NCBI GenBank assembly: GCA_030593185.1 | Contig: JAUVHQ010000019.1 | Location: 1 to 15,850 of the forward strand | DNA length: 15,850 bases | Direction: 5' to 3' | Source of the DNA: Bacteroidota bacterium | GTDB taxonomy: Bacteria; Bacteroidota; Bacteroidia; Bacteroidales; VadinHA17 | Shown: positions 7,529 through 14,171 of the stretch, in pieces | How the letters are laid out: the number at the start of each line of letters is the position of its first letter | How positions within the stretch are numbered: the first letter of the stretch is position 1 | Position numbers and translations under genes: made by a program | The notes under the pieces: model-generated | The model's database searches: none | The model's input: the letters and a program-made list of their open reading frames with translations, nothing else | Told to the model about the DNA's origin: nothing

Positions 7529-7654
7529 CTGTAATAGTTTTAATTGGAATTTAATAATTAAAGTAATAAAGTTAAAAGTAAGCGTTGAACTTAAAAGTTA
7601 AAAGTTATAAAGTTATAAAGTAGAAAGTAGGCGTTGAGCTTTATAAACTTTCAA

Positions 7655-7742
7655 CTCTTTATTCTTCACTTTCAACTTTACAAACTTTCAACTTTCAGCT
7701 CTTTATTCTTCACTTTCAACTTTACAAACTTTCAACTTTCAA
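7655..7742 (+). repeat. 44-bp direct tandem duplication of ACTTTC heptads
   Basis: Copy 1 (7655-7698) and copy 2 (7699-7742) both start ctctttattcttcactttc and differ by one base at the last position. Within each copy the words aactttc, cactttc and aacttta follow each other in steps of mostly 7 bases. The high identity suggests a recent duplication of an older heptad array. Confidence 0.85.
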
Positions 7743-7844
7743 CTATTCCATTTTTAAATTCAGGGTACAACATTACAAAAACATCGTAATTAAAAAAAAT
7801 ATATTTGACAGGTTTATAAAATAATACGTAACTAATCCGTCGGC

Positions 7845-7886
7845 AGCCCACAGTCGGCAGTCTACAGTCGGCATTCAGCAATAGGC
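7845..7886 (+). repeat. Degenerate heptamer tandem array (AGTCNNC), copy 2
   Basis: Six in-phase units: agcccac, agtcggc, agtctac, agtcggc, attcagc, aataggc. They align unit by unit with 4435-4476 (four base differences by eye), including the atypical last unit aataggc. The array is shorter than copy 1 on its left side only. Confidence 0.85.
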
Positions 7887-7950
7887 GATTCGTAACATTT
7901 TAGACATTTATTCATTTAATCATTTACTCATTTAATCATTTAAGCATTCC
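7887..7950 (+). repeat. Shared repeat tail (CGTAA-ATTTTAGACATTT-8-mers), copy 2
   Basis: Starts with gattcgtaacattttagac, followed by 8-mers of the type tcatttaa / tcatttac and the end word agcattcc. It is homologous to 4477-4548 and 12808-12863. It lies between the array and the 3' end of the leftward permease gene, so here it cannot be a promoter element of the gene to its right. Confidence 0.8.
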
Positions 7951-7985
7951 AATAATACACTAACTGCCCCCGGGTATTTAATTCG

Positions 7986-9083
7986 CTATTTGGGAGCAAA
8001 ATAATAAAGGACCATCCCTATTATCGAATAGAGTATATTAGGGATCCATACAGCGATAGCAGGATTTAGAGATCCGGCAATAGCAAACTGTTGAGAAAAC
8101 TGCATAAAAAATATGTATGAGAAACTAAGAAACAAACCAAACCCTATATGCATCCCAATTCCTCCTTTAATTTTCCTGGCAGATAAAGTTAACCCGATAA
8201 TGGTTAAAATAAATGTAGAAAACGGATTAGCAAATCTTCCATACCATTCCACCAGGAAAAAATCAAGATTATCAGCCCCTTGTAATCTCTGAAGTTCAAT
8301 AAATTCATCAAGTTCTTTCAGATTCAGGGAAGAAACTGCCAGATCTCTTCTCGAAAAATCATCAGGATGAATCGTAAGAGTTGTATCCAGAAACTTTCCA
8401 GTTGTTATTGTTTCTTCAGATCCATTTATATCCCTGATATAATAATTTCTAATAACCCATTTCCTTTTTGTTGTATCCCATTTAACGAAATCGGCTATTA
8501 ATTTCGACTTTAAATTCCCATCCTCATCAAATTCCTCAATCGAAAACTTATCGCCTGTCATTGTGAAATTCCTGTAATCTTCCATGTAAATGTAAATATT
8601 CGGAAATACCTGTTTATGAATATTTATTTCATTAGACCGTACCGGATTATCACGGTAATACATTTCCTCAAACTCCAGTCTTTCACGGTTGGCATGCGGA
8701 ATAACAAAATTATTTAAGGCAAATGAAAAAGATGCGATAATAAAAGCTGCAATAAAATAAGGAACTATAAGACGCATAAGGCTCATTCCATTGCTAAGTA
8801 TAGCAATGATCTCAGTATTATAAGCCATCTTTGATGTAAAAATAATTACCGCTATAAAAGTAAAAAGCGGACTGAACAGGAAAGCAAAATATGGTATAAA
8901 ATTCAGGTAATAGTCAAAAATAATTGCTTTTACAGGTGCCTCATGTTCAATAAAATCATCCAGTTTCTCGGCAAAATCAAAAACTACTGCAATAGTAAGT
9001 ATCAGTACCAGAGAGAAAAAGAAGGTCCCCAGGAATTTCTTTATAATATAATAATCGATAATTAATAAACCTGGTAGTTTCAT
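7986..9083 (-). CDS. YjgP/YjgQ family permease (LptF/LptG, lipopolysaccharide export)
   Basis: Inner-membrane subunit of the LptB2FG transporter that extracts lipopolysaccharide and passes it to the periplasmic bridge. The 365-residue protein has the family layout: an N-terminal amphipathic/TM segment (LIIDYYIIKKFLGTFFFSLVLILTIAVVF in part, about residues 7-34), TM helices near 60-85 and 98-125, a periplasmic beta-rich domain (about 130-265, with YIYMEDY, KFSIEEFDEDGNLKSKL and WVIRNYYIRD), and three C-terminal TM helices (about 285-362). The conserved pair of hydrophobic bundles around a soluble domain is clear. Whether it is LptF or LptG cannot be told from this gene alone. It follows tgt by 38 bases on the same strand, an arrangement I recall as common in Bacteroidota. 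Confidence 0.92.
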   Translation of the reverse strand: MKLPGLLIIDYYIIKKFLGTFFFSLVLILTIAVVFDFAEKLDDFIEHEAPVKAIIFDYYLNFIPYFAFLFSPLFTFIAVIIFTSKMAYNTEIIAILSNGMSLMRLIVPYFIAAFIIASFSFALNNFVIPHANRERLEFEEMYYRDNPVRSNEINIHKQVFPNIYIYMEDYRNFTMTGDKFSIEEFDEDGNLKSKLIADFVKWDTTKRKWVIRNYYIRDINGSEETITTGKFLDTTLTIHPDDFSRRDLAVSSLNLKELDEFIELQRLQGADNLDFFLVEWYGRFANPFSTFILTIIGLTLSARKIKGGIGMHIGFGLFLSFSYIFFMQFSQQFAIAGSLNPAIAVWIPNILYSIIGMVLYYFAPK

Positions 9084-9121
9084 TAGTATATAATCAAGTA
9101 AATATATTTATTAAACTCATT

Positions 9122-10252
9122 TCATAATCTCTGAGACAACTTTTTTACCATGTTTCTCTTCCATTCAGAAAATTCGCCTTTGATAATCCGGTTACGGGAT
9201 TCTTTCACAAGCCAAAGATAAAAACTCAGATTATGAATACTAGCAATTTCCGCACCAGTTATCTCTTTGGCAATTATTAAATGTCGTAAATATGCTTTTG
9301 AATATTGTCTGCTAACCTCACAAGACCCGTCAGGATCAATTGGAGAAAAATCATTTTTCCATTTATTATTTTTTATGTTGATAATACCATTATTTGTGAA
9401 CAACATACCGTTCCTGCCATTACGAGTTGGCATCACACAATCGAACATATCCACACCCAGAGCTATTGACTCAAGGATATTGGCAGGAGTTCCAACTCCC
9501 ATCAAATAACGTGGTTTGCTTTCCGGAAGTATATCATTAACCACCTCTATCATAGCATACATTTCCTCCGCAGGCTCCCCGACAGACAATCCCCCGATAG
9601 CATTCCCCGGTAGATTGGCTTGTGCAATTTTTTCAGCCGATTTTTTTCTTAGATCTTTGTAGATGCTTCCCTGAACAATTGGGAACAACATTTGTTCTGA
9701 TCCATACCTTGATGTTGTTTCATTGTATTTTTTTACACCTCTGTCAAGCCAGTTGTGAGTCAATTCCATTGAATCTTTTGCATATTTATATACGCATGGA
9801 TATGGAGTGCATTCGTCCAGTGCCATCATAATATCCGAGCCCATGATCCTCTGAATATCAATCACATTCTCAGGTGTAAAAGTATGTTTCGAACCATCAA
9901 TATGCGATTGAAAATCTATACCGTTCACTGAAATTTTCCGGTTATCCGCCAGTGAGAAAACCTGGTACCCACCACTATCTGTTAGAATTGGGCGATTCCA
10001 ATTAATAAACCTGTGTAGCCCTCCTGCCTTTTCAATTGTTTCAATACCGGGTCTTAAATAAAGATGATATGTGTTTCCCAGAATTATCTTTGCCCCCACT
10101 TCATCCTCAAGATCCCTCTTCATAACACCTTTTACAGTTCCCGCAGTACCAACAGGCATGAATATCGGTGTGGGTATCTCTCCATGTCCGGTAACAATAT
10201 TGCCGGCCCGTGCTGAAGATCCGGTATCTCTTGATTCTATTTCAAATTCCAT
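9122..10252 (-). CDS. tgt: Queuine tRNA-ribosyltransferase (tRNA-guanine transglycosylase)
   Basis: Exchanges guanine-34 of tRNA(Asp/Asn/His/Tyr) for preQ1. The 376-residue TIM barrel carries TPIFMPVGTAGTVKG (28-42), LGNTYHLYLRPG (58-69), TDSGGYQVFSL with Asp92 as general acid/base, GGLSVGE (220-226), GVGTPANIL (252-260), and MFDCVMPTRNGRNG with Asp271 as the nucleophile. The zinc-site region reads DGSCEVSRQYSKAYLRHL: aligned with the usual CxCxxC pattern, only the middle Cys (311) remains and the other two are Gly and Ser, though the later His340 (IHNLSFYLW) is kept. Loss of these ligands fits what I recall of Bacteroidota Tgt. A TATCTTTG box (minus strand, 10261-10268) matches TAnnTTTG and sits 8 bases before the ATG, but I see no matching -33 element; if used, the transcript would be almost leaderless. 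Confidence 0.97.
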   Translation of the reverse strand: MEFEIESRDTGSSARAGNIVTGHGEIPTPIFMPVGTAGTVKGVMKRDLEDEVGAKIILGNTYHLYLRPGIETIEKAGGLHRFINWNRPILTDSGGYQVFSLADNRKISVNGIDFQSHIDGSKHTFTPENVIDIQRIMGSDIMMALDECTPYPCVYKYAKDSMELTHNWLDRGVKKYNETTSRYGSEQMLFPIVQGSIYKDLRKKSAEKIAQANLPGNAIGGLSVGEPAEEMYAMIEVVNDILPESKPRYLMGVGTPANILESIALGVDMFDCVMPTRNGRNGMLFTNNGIINIKNNKWKNDFSPIDPDGSCEVSRQYSKAYLRHLIIAKEITGAEIASIHNLSFYLWLVKESRNRIIKGEFSEWKRNMVKKLSQRL

Positions 10253-10620
10253 TTCGGCAACAAAGATATATAATTATGATTTATCAGGATAAAGTGTTAT
10301 ATGGAAGATTGGAAAGCAGTTTCTGATTTTCTGACACACTACTATTCTTAAGTATTGTTTAAAAATAATTATAATAATAGGGTTTAGGTACTTGCCTAAC
10401 ACTAAAATCTTTAATAACTATGCCACATTGTTAGCTGTTGGCTTGCAGCTTGTAACCACAGTGAAATATTTTCGTACCTCAAATTTCACCCCGGCACGGT
10501 CATTCTTCCCTGTGGGGCAGGCACGGCAAGCGTCGCATTTCACCCCGATGAAATAAAAAGAATTTCATAGGGTAAACGTGGCAAGCTTTTAACTTTATAA
10601 CTTTTAACTTTCTATACTTT
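10253..10620. other. Divergent spacer between tgt and the glycosyltransferase gene
   Basis: A 368-base non-coding region. The left half is AT-rich and unremarkable, apart from a small ttagg/cctaa hairpin (10384-10399) and a three-unit heptad run agctgtt, ggcttgc, agcttgt (10433-10453). The right half is the GTGAAAT/ATTTCAC repeat (10455-10590), visibly richer in GC, and ends in words such as ttttaac, tttataa and cttttaa up to the ATG at 10621. Promoters for both genes should be here, but only the partial tgt box is visible. Confidence 0.6.
10455..10590 (+). repeat. GTGAAAT/ATTTCAC palindromic repeat, long copy
   Basis: Begins ccacagtgaaatat and reaches atttcac at 10488. Compared with the reverse complement of 12635-12668, 28 of 34 bases agree. 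The end, acgtggcaagctttt (10576-10590), also recurs exactly in the reverse complement of the downstream copy. Between these lie 87 extra bases (10489-10575) with a further cgtcgcatttcac (10531-10543) and small stems such as atttca/tgaaat, so this copy looks expanded by duplication or insertion. Confidence 0.75.
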
Positions 10621-11760
10621 ATGATTAATTTATTCGGTCTGGATTTAAAACTTTTTGAACTTATATTACTGGTCCTTTTCGGATTAAGTCTCTTTATTCA
10701 ATTATTTTACTACTTCTTTTTTTACGGCAGATTAGCATATTATAAATCTCCAAATAGCAGTGCTCATAAAAAACCTGTTTCAATAATAATCTGTGCAAAA
10801 GATGAAGCAAACAATTTAAAAAAACATCTGCCCTCCATTCTCAACCAGGATTATCCTGATTATGAAGTGATAGTAGTTAACGATTGTTCGGAAGATGAAA
10901 CAGAGCAGGTATTGGAAGGTCTAAAGAAAAAGCACAAACATCTAAAGATTTCAACAATAAAAAAGGATGAAAAGTTCAGTCACGGGAAGAAGTTTGCTTT
11001 ATTTATCGGTATTAAAGCCGCGAAAAATGAATGGCTGCTTCTTACGGATGCTGATTGTTATGCCGAAACAAACCAATGGCTTTTCACTATGCAAAAGAGC
11101 TTTAAAAAAAATACTTCTTTTGTTTTAGGATATGGCGGATATGAAAAGGAAAAAGGGATACTGAACCAGGTGATACGTTATGATACTGTTTTTATTGCAA
11201 TGCAATATTTCGGATTTGCCCTTACAGGAATACCCTACATGGGGGTTGGACGCAATCTTGCATATCGCCGGTCTCTCTTTTTCGAAAGCCGTGGATTTTC
11301 AACACATATCCATTTGAATTCAGGTGATGACGATCTTTTTGTAAATGCAAATGCGAATAAAACAAATACTTTAATTGAGGTTGGGAAAAAGAGTCATATT
11401 CGTTCAGTCCCCAAAAAAACATTTTCTGAATGGGCAAAACAAAAACGCAGGCATTTTACAACGGGTGCATATTACAGAAACAAGCATAAATTTTTACTTT
11501 TTATTGAACCTTTTAGCAGAATAATATTCTATACAGCACTTATCCTGCTTCTTATTCAATGGGTTATCCCTGAGTTGGTTATTGGCACCTTTCTATTCAG
11601 GGCTATGATTCAGTTAACTTTTTTCAAATTTGCAATGGTTCGTTTGAACGAAAAAAAAATATTGTTATCTTCGTTCCTATTCGATATACTGGCACCTTTT
11701 TATAACCTTGTTTTTCTTTTATCGAAAAAAAAATTTAGCCCGGAACCAAATAAACGATAA
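10621..11760 (+). CDS. Membrane-anchored family 2 glycosyltransferase
   Basis: Probably moves a sugar from a nucleotide-sugar onto a cell-surface glycan or lipid at the cytoplasmic face; the acceptor is unknown. A TM helix spans about residues 10-34. The GT-A domain starts at KPVSIIICAKDEANNLKKHL (51-70) and continues with VIVVNDCSEDET (83-94). The metal-binding DxD is in LLLTDADC (139-146, Asp143 and Asp145). GDDDLF (235-240) is the likely catalytic-base region, and the acceptor-side QKRRHF (274-279) replaces the QxxRW of processive enzymes. Hydrophobic helices occupy about 292-320 and 355-372. No other glycan genes are near, so it is not in a polysaccharide cluster. The ATG at 10621 follows repeat-like DNA directly, without a Shine-Dalgarno. 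It is transcribed alone. Confidence 0.93.
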   Translation: MINLFGLDLKLFELILLVLFGLSLFIQLFYYFFFYGRLAYYKSPNSSAHKKPVSIIICAKDEANNLKKHLPSILNQDYPDYEVIVVNDCSEDETEQVLEGLKKKHKHLKISTIKKDEKFSHGKKFALFIGIKAAKNEWLLLTDADCYAETNQWLFTMQKSFKKNTSFVLGYGGYEKEKGILNQVIRYDTVFIAMQYFGFALTGIPYMGVGRNLAYRRSLFFESRGFSTHIHLNSGDDDLFVNANANKTNTLIEVGKKSHIRSVPKKTFSEWAKQKRRHFTTGAYYRNKHKFLLFIEPFSRIIFYTALILLLIQWVIPELVIGTFLFRAMIQLTFFKFAMVRLNEKKILLSSFLFDILAPFYNLVFLLSKKKFSPEPNKR

Positions 11761-12001
11761 CTAAATCAGTACTTAAAGTGAACTAAAGTTAAGTGAGGTG
11801 AGTAGTTGAGTAAGGAGGAAAAGCGAAGGGGCGACCGGGAGAAGAGGCGACTGGGAGATGAAGAGAAGAGTTTGAGGTTTAAGGAGAAGAATTGTGATGA
11901 GGAGATGAGGTAATGAGGAAATTCACGTCTCACGATTCTTCAATTTTAGTCATTTTGAATTTTAGTCATTCCAAACTTAAGGCACTGAATAGTTACAATA
12001 A
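11761..12001. repeat. Purine-rich repeat-derived spacer between the glycosyltransferase and sigma factor genes
   Basis: Starts with the aatcagtacttaaagtg repeat (11764-11780), then gagtagttgagtaag (11800-11814), a phrase that recurs within 12689-12707. Next comes a purine-rich run to about 11920, including a 16-base direct repeat: ggcgaccgggagaaga versus ggcgactgggagatga. It ends with two attttagtcatt words (11944 onward) and ggcactgaatagttaca just before the sigma factor ATG; similar cactgaata/cattgaata words lie at 4082-4096 and 4583-4592. No ORF and no clear promoter. Confidence 0.6.
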
Positions 12002-12601
12002 ATGAATATGAACGCCAATCTTTCAGAAAAAGCACAGTTCGATATCAGGCTTGTGGAAAGTGCTAAAAATGGCGATCAGGCTGCATTTGCCCAATTAATG
12101 AACCGGTACCGGGAAGCTATTTATTATATGCTGCTTAAAATGGTAAATAATGCAAGTGATGCTGAAGATCTTACTATTGAAGCATTCGGTAAAGCTTTTA
12201 AAAATCTTGAACAGTATACTCCAAACTTTGCATTCAGTACATGGTTGTTTAAAATTGCTTCGAATAATTGTATCGATTTTATAAGAAAAAAAAGAATTGA
12301 TCATATCTCCCTCGATCGTGAAATCGGTGATAAAAACAGGGCTTCGAATATTATTATGGCTGAGGTTCCTGATCCTGAAGAGAACCTTATTAAGAAACAA
12401 AAAGCAAAACTCATGCGGTCGATTGTTACAACCCTCAAACCAAGATACCGGGAACTGGTTGAATTAAGATATTTTAAGGAATATTCTTACGAAGAAATTG
12501 CAGATGAACTAAACCTGCCTCTGGGAACTGTTAAAGCCCAGCTTTTCAGGGCACGGGAATTATTGTATAATATCCTAAAACAAAAAAATCCCAGCGATTA
12601 A
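12002..12601 (+). CDS. ECF-type RNA polymerase sigma factor (sigma-70 family)
   Basis: Directs RNA polymerase to a specific promoter set. Region 2 spans about residues 28-97, with DAEDLTIEAFGKAFKNLEQY (core-binding 2.2) and FSTWLFKIASNNCIDFIRKK (2.3/2.4). Region 4 spans about 135-190, with LKPRYRELVELRYFKEYSYEEIA and the recognition helix LPLGTVKAQLFRARELL. Region 3 is absent, which is the ECF layout. At 199 residues it is ordinary in length. The linker (about 98-133) is charged. No anti-sigma gene follows; the next gene is rsmG after a repeat spacer, so it is an orphan whose control is not visible. An alternative start two codons in (ATG at 12008) cannot be excluded; neither has a Shine-Dalgarno. 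Confidence 0.95.
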   Translation: MNMNANLSEKAQFDIRLVESAKNGDQAAFAQLMNRYREAIYYMLLKMVNNASDAEDLTIEAFGKAFKNLEQYTPNFAFSTWLFKIASNNCIDFIRKKRIDHISLDREIGDKNRASNIIMAEVPDPEENLIKKQKAKLMRSIVTTLKPRYRELVELRYFKEYSYEEIADELNLPLGTVKAQLFRARELLYNILKQKNPSD

Positions 12602-12630
12602 CACTTTAGGAGAAGAAAAGGCAAAAGCTT

Positions 12631-12668
12631 GCCACGTGAAATGCGACGTAGGAGCATATTTCACTGTG
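12631..12668 (-). repeat. GTGAAAT/ATTTCAC palindromic repeat, short copy
   Basis: An imperfect palindrome of about 38 bases. The inner arms gtgaaatgc and gcatatttcac flank gacgtagga, and the outer gccac faces gtgggc. It is the reverse-oriented, unexpanded relative of 10455-10590 (28 of 34 bases agree, plus the shared acgtggcaagctttt edge). It lies just after the sigma factor stop and could fold at the mRNA 3' end, but no T-tract follows. Confidence 0.75.
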
Positions 12669-12716
12669 GGCAAAAGGGAAGAATGAAGAGTTGAGTAGTT
12701 GAGTAAGAAGAAGAAA

Positions 12717-12814
12717 AGGCAAAAGGCAGTAGGCAGAAGGCAGAAGGCAAAAGGGAAGAGATAAGAGCAAAGGGCAAAGAGGCATGAACTCGTAACTCGT
12801 AACACGAAACTCGT
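12717..12814 (+). repeat. Degenerate heptamer tandem array with a motif switch (AGGCARA to AACTCGT)
   Basis: Fourteen 7-base units in unbroken phase: aggcaaa, aggcagt, aggcaga, aggcaga, aggcaaa, agggaag, agataag, agcaaag, ggcaaag, aggcatg, aactcgt, aactcgt, aacacga, aactcgt. The phase holds across the change from the purine-rich word to aactcgt. It is followed directly by the shared tail (aacattt, tagacat). It precedes rsmG by about 60 bases. Two apparent ORFs on the other strand here are translations of the array. Confidence 0.85.
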
Positions 12815-12863
12815 AACATTTTAGACATTTTATCATTTAATCATTTACGCATTTATTTATTCC
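12808..12863 (+). repeat. Shared repeat tail (CGTAA-ATTTTAGACATTT-8-mers), copy 3
   Basis: Reads aactcgtaacattttagac, then atcatttaatcattta and gcatttatttattcc, matching the tails at 4477-4548 and 7887-7950 although the heptamer word before it differs. The ATG of rsmG is 13 bases downstream, so if rsmG has its own promoter it must lie within or before this repeat. Confidence 0.8.
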
Positions 12864-12876
12864 ACACTTTGATATT

Positions 12877-13509
12877 ATGACCGGTATTGACCTGGTAGAA
12901 AAATATTTCAAAAACCTTAAGAACCATCAACAGCAACAATTCATCGAATTGTCAGGGTTATATGAATTCTGGAACCGGAGAATAAATGTTTTATCCCGGA
13001 AAGATATAAGCCGTCTCTATGAAAAACATGTACTTCCTTCGCTCAGTATTGCAGTAAAAATAAGCTTTAAACCCGGGACAAGAGTTCTTGATGTGGGCAC
13101 AGGAGGTGGCTTTCCCGGTATACCACTGGCTATTATGTTTCCGGAAACAGATTTTGTACTGCTCGATTCAATAGGAAAAAAGATCAGGGTTGTCACTAGT
13201 ATTGTTGATAAGTTGGAACTAAACAATGTAAAAACCATACAGCTAAGGGCAGAATTGTACACTGAGAAATTTGACTTCGTTGTTTCAAGAGCTGTTACTT
13301 CATTCCCGGAATTTGTTAATCTTGTTAAAAACAATCTCCATACAAAAAGTAAAAATGAATTGCCTAACGGCATTTTTTATCTTACCGGAGGGGATATTGA
13401 TAAAGAAGTACAAAACTTCAGAAAAGGTCTCAGAATATTCGATCTGAGAGATACTTTTCAAGAATCCTTTTTTGAAACAAAGAAGCTTATCTATTTGCCT
13501 TTTGGGTAA
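12877..13509 (+). CDS. rsmG: 16S rRNA (guanine-527-N7)-methyltransferase
   Basis: Methylates N7 of G527 in 16S rRNA using S-adenosylmethionine; its loss is known to give low-level streptomycin resistance in several bacteria. The 210-residue protein shows the family signature: FWNRRINVLSRKD (31-43), HVLPSL (51-56), the SAM loop RVLDVGTGGGFPGIPLAI (69-86), LLDSIGKKIRVV (95-106) and FVVSRAVTSF (134-143). The length is normal for the family and no residue looks lost. The start at 12877 gives MTGIDLVEKYF, as usual. It stands alone between a repeat spacer and the palindrome that opens the RAYT cassette; gidA/mnmG, its partner in many bacteria, is not here. Confidence 0.97.
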   Translation: MTGIDLVEKYFKNLKNHQQQQFIELSGLYEFWNRRINVLSRKDISRLYEKHVLPSLSIAVKISFKPGTRVLDVGTGGGFPGIPLAIMFPETDFVLLDSIGKKIRVVTSIVDKLELNNVKTIQLRAELYTEKFDFVVSRAVTSFPEFVNLVKNNLHTKSKNELPNGIFYLTGGDIDKEVQNFRKGLRIFDLRDTFQESFFETKKLIYLPFG

Positions 13510-13512
13510 AAC

Positions 13513-13567
13513 TTGTCGTGCTCCGAGGAGAAACAGTCGGACTCCGACTTGAGTTCGGAGTCCGACT
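13513..13567 (+). repeat. REP-like palindrome upstream of the RAYT gene, plus a half-unit
   Basis: A perfect 13-bp inverted repeat, agtcggactccga (13535-13547) and tcggagtccgact (13555-13567), encloses the 7-base loop cttgagt. Just before it, gtcgtgctccgag (13515-13527) matches the left arm of the downstream palindrome at 14216-14248, so a half-unit precedes the full one. By my alignment this palindrome and the one at 14216-14248 agree at 28 of 33 bases in the same orientation. There is no T-tract, so it is not a typical terminator, though it could protect the rsmG mRNA end. Confidence 0.9.
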
Positions 13568-13595
13568 AAACACGAAAAAATAAAAACAATAATCT

Positions 13596-14171
13596 ATGCT
13601 ATTTGAAGAAGGCCATATCTATCACGTATATAACAGGGGTAATAATAAAGAAAAGATATTTTACCACAACTATAACTATTTATACTTTATTGAAAAGATC
13701 CGGACTTCCATTTTACCTTATTCTGATATTTTGGCATGTTGTCTGATGCCAAGCCATTTTCATCTAATGTTTGAAGTAAAACGTGTTATATTTAATAATG
13801 TATCGTTAAATAACTCCATTGGCAGGATGTTAAGCTCTTATACCAGAGCCATTAATAATCAGGAAAAACGTACCGGTTCACTATTCCAGGAACACACACA
13901 AGCCATTTGCTTAACAAAAATTGATGGAATCACTCCATCCTGGTACAAAATCAATGGTATTACCAATATAAACATTAGCCAGCCTGAAAGGGATTATCCG
14001 GTTTTATGTATGGTATATATTCATAATAATCATGTTAAGCATGGACTGGAAAAAAAGCCGGATAAATGGGAATTTTCGTCATTTCGGGAATATAAAGGAT
14101 TGGTAGATAATTGTTTGATTAATAGAGAAAAAGGGCTGTACTACTTTAATTACTCGGAGCCTGAACGGTAA
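13596..14171 (+). CDS. REP-associated tyrosine transposase (RAYT), Y1/HUH single-strand transposase family
   Basis: A domesticated relative of IS200/IS605 transposases that, in enterobacteria, cuts and joins single-stranded REP hairpins. The N-terminus GHIYHVYNRGNNKEKIF is the family opening. The metal-binding HUH is His54-Phe-His56 in MPSHFHLMFEV. RTGSLFQEHTQAICLT (92-107) follows, then an about 30-residue insert, which I recall as common in Bacteroidota members, and VYIHNNHVKHGL with Tyr141 as the likely nucleophile, then WEFSSFREYKGL. The usual NP in YIHxNP is Asn-His here. The frame is 191 residues with no break, so the enzyme could be active. It is flanked by palindromes on both sides, and its last codons (tcggagcctgaacgg) and TAA fall inside a partial palindrome unit. 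No IS ends or target duplications are apparent. Confidence 0.93.
   Translation: MLFEEGHIYHVYNRGNNKEKIFYHNYNYLYFIEKIRTSILPYSDILACCLMPSHFHLMFEVKRVIFNNVSLNNSIGRMLSSYTRAINNQEKRTGSLFQEHTQAICLTKIDGITPSWYKINGITNINISQPERDYPVLCMVYIHNNHVKHGLEKKPDKWEFSSFREYKGLVDNCLINREKGLYYFNYSEPER

Larger units (their letters stand above)
7529..7985. other. Repeat-filled spacer between the permease gene and the carboxyltransferase gene
   Basis: This 457-base spacer separates two leftward genes and has no plausible ORF. From left to right it holds AAGTT-rich words (7565-7620), a swap near 7632-7645 to their complements (ACTTT-rich words), a 44-bp tandem duplication (7655-7742), a unique AT-rich stretch (7745-7840), the second heptamer array (7845-7886) and its shared tail (7887-7950). 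Because AAGTT words precede ACTTT words, much of 7570-7740 could pair with itself; for example agttataaag pairs with ctttataaact. I could not assign a clear promoter for the carboxyltransferase gene. Confidence 0.65.

Noticed and set aside
12575..12836. Two minus-strand ORFs of 76 codons (12575-12805 and 12606-12836)
   Set aside because: They are translations of the heptamer array and the palindromic repeat, giving low-complexity LLPTAFC/LLPSAYC peptides in two frames; no start signal and no family resemblance.
13535..13567. The 13-bp perfect palindrome as the intrinsic terminator of rsmG
   Set aside because: No run of T follows it, and homologous palindromes occur on the other side of the RAYT gene in both orientations, so REP-like repeat is the better reading.
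13596..14171. RAYT as part of a complete IS200/IS605 insertion sequence
   Set aside because: No TnpB gene, no IS200/IS605-type left and right end pair beyond the REP-like hairpins, and the sequence family (GHIYHVYNRG, YIHNN) is that of RAYTs, not of IS200 TnpA.
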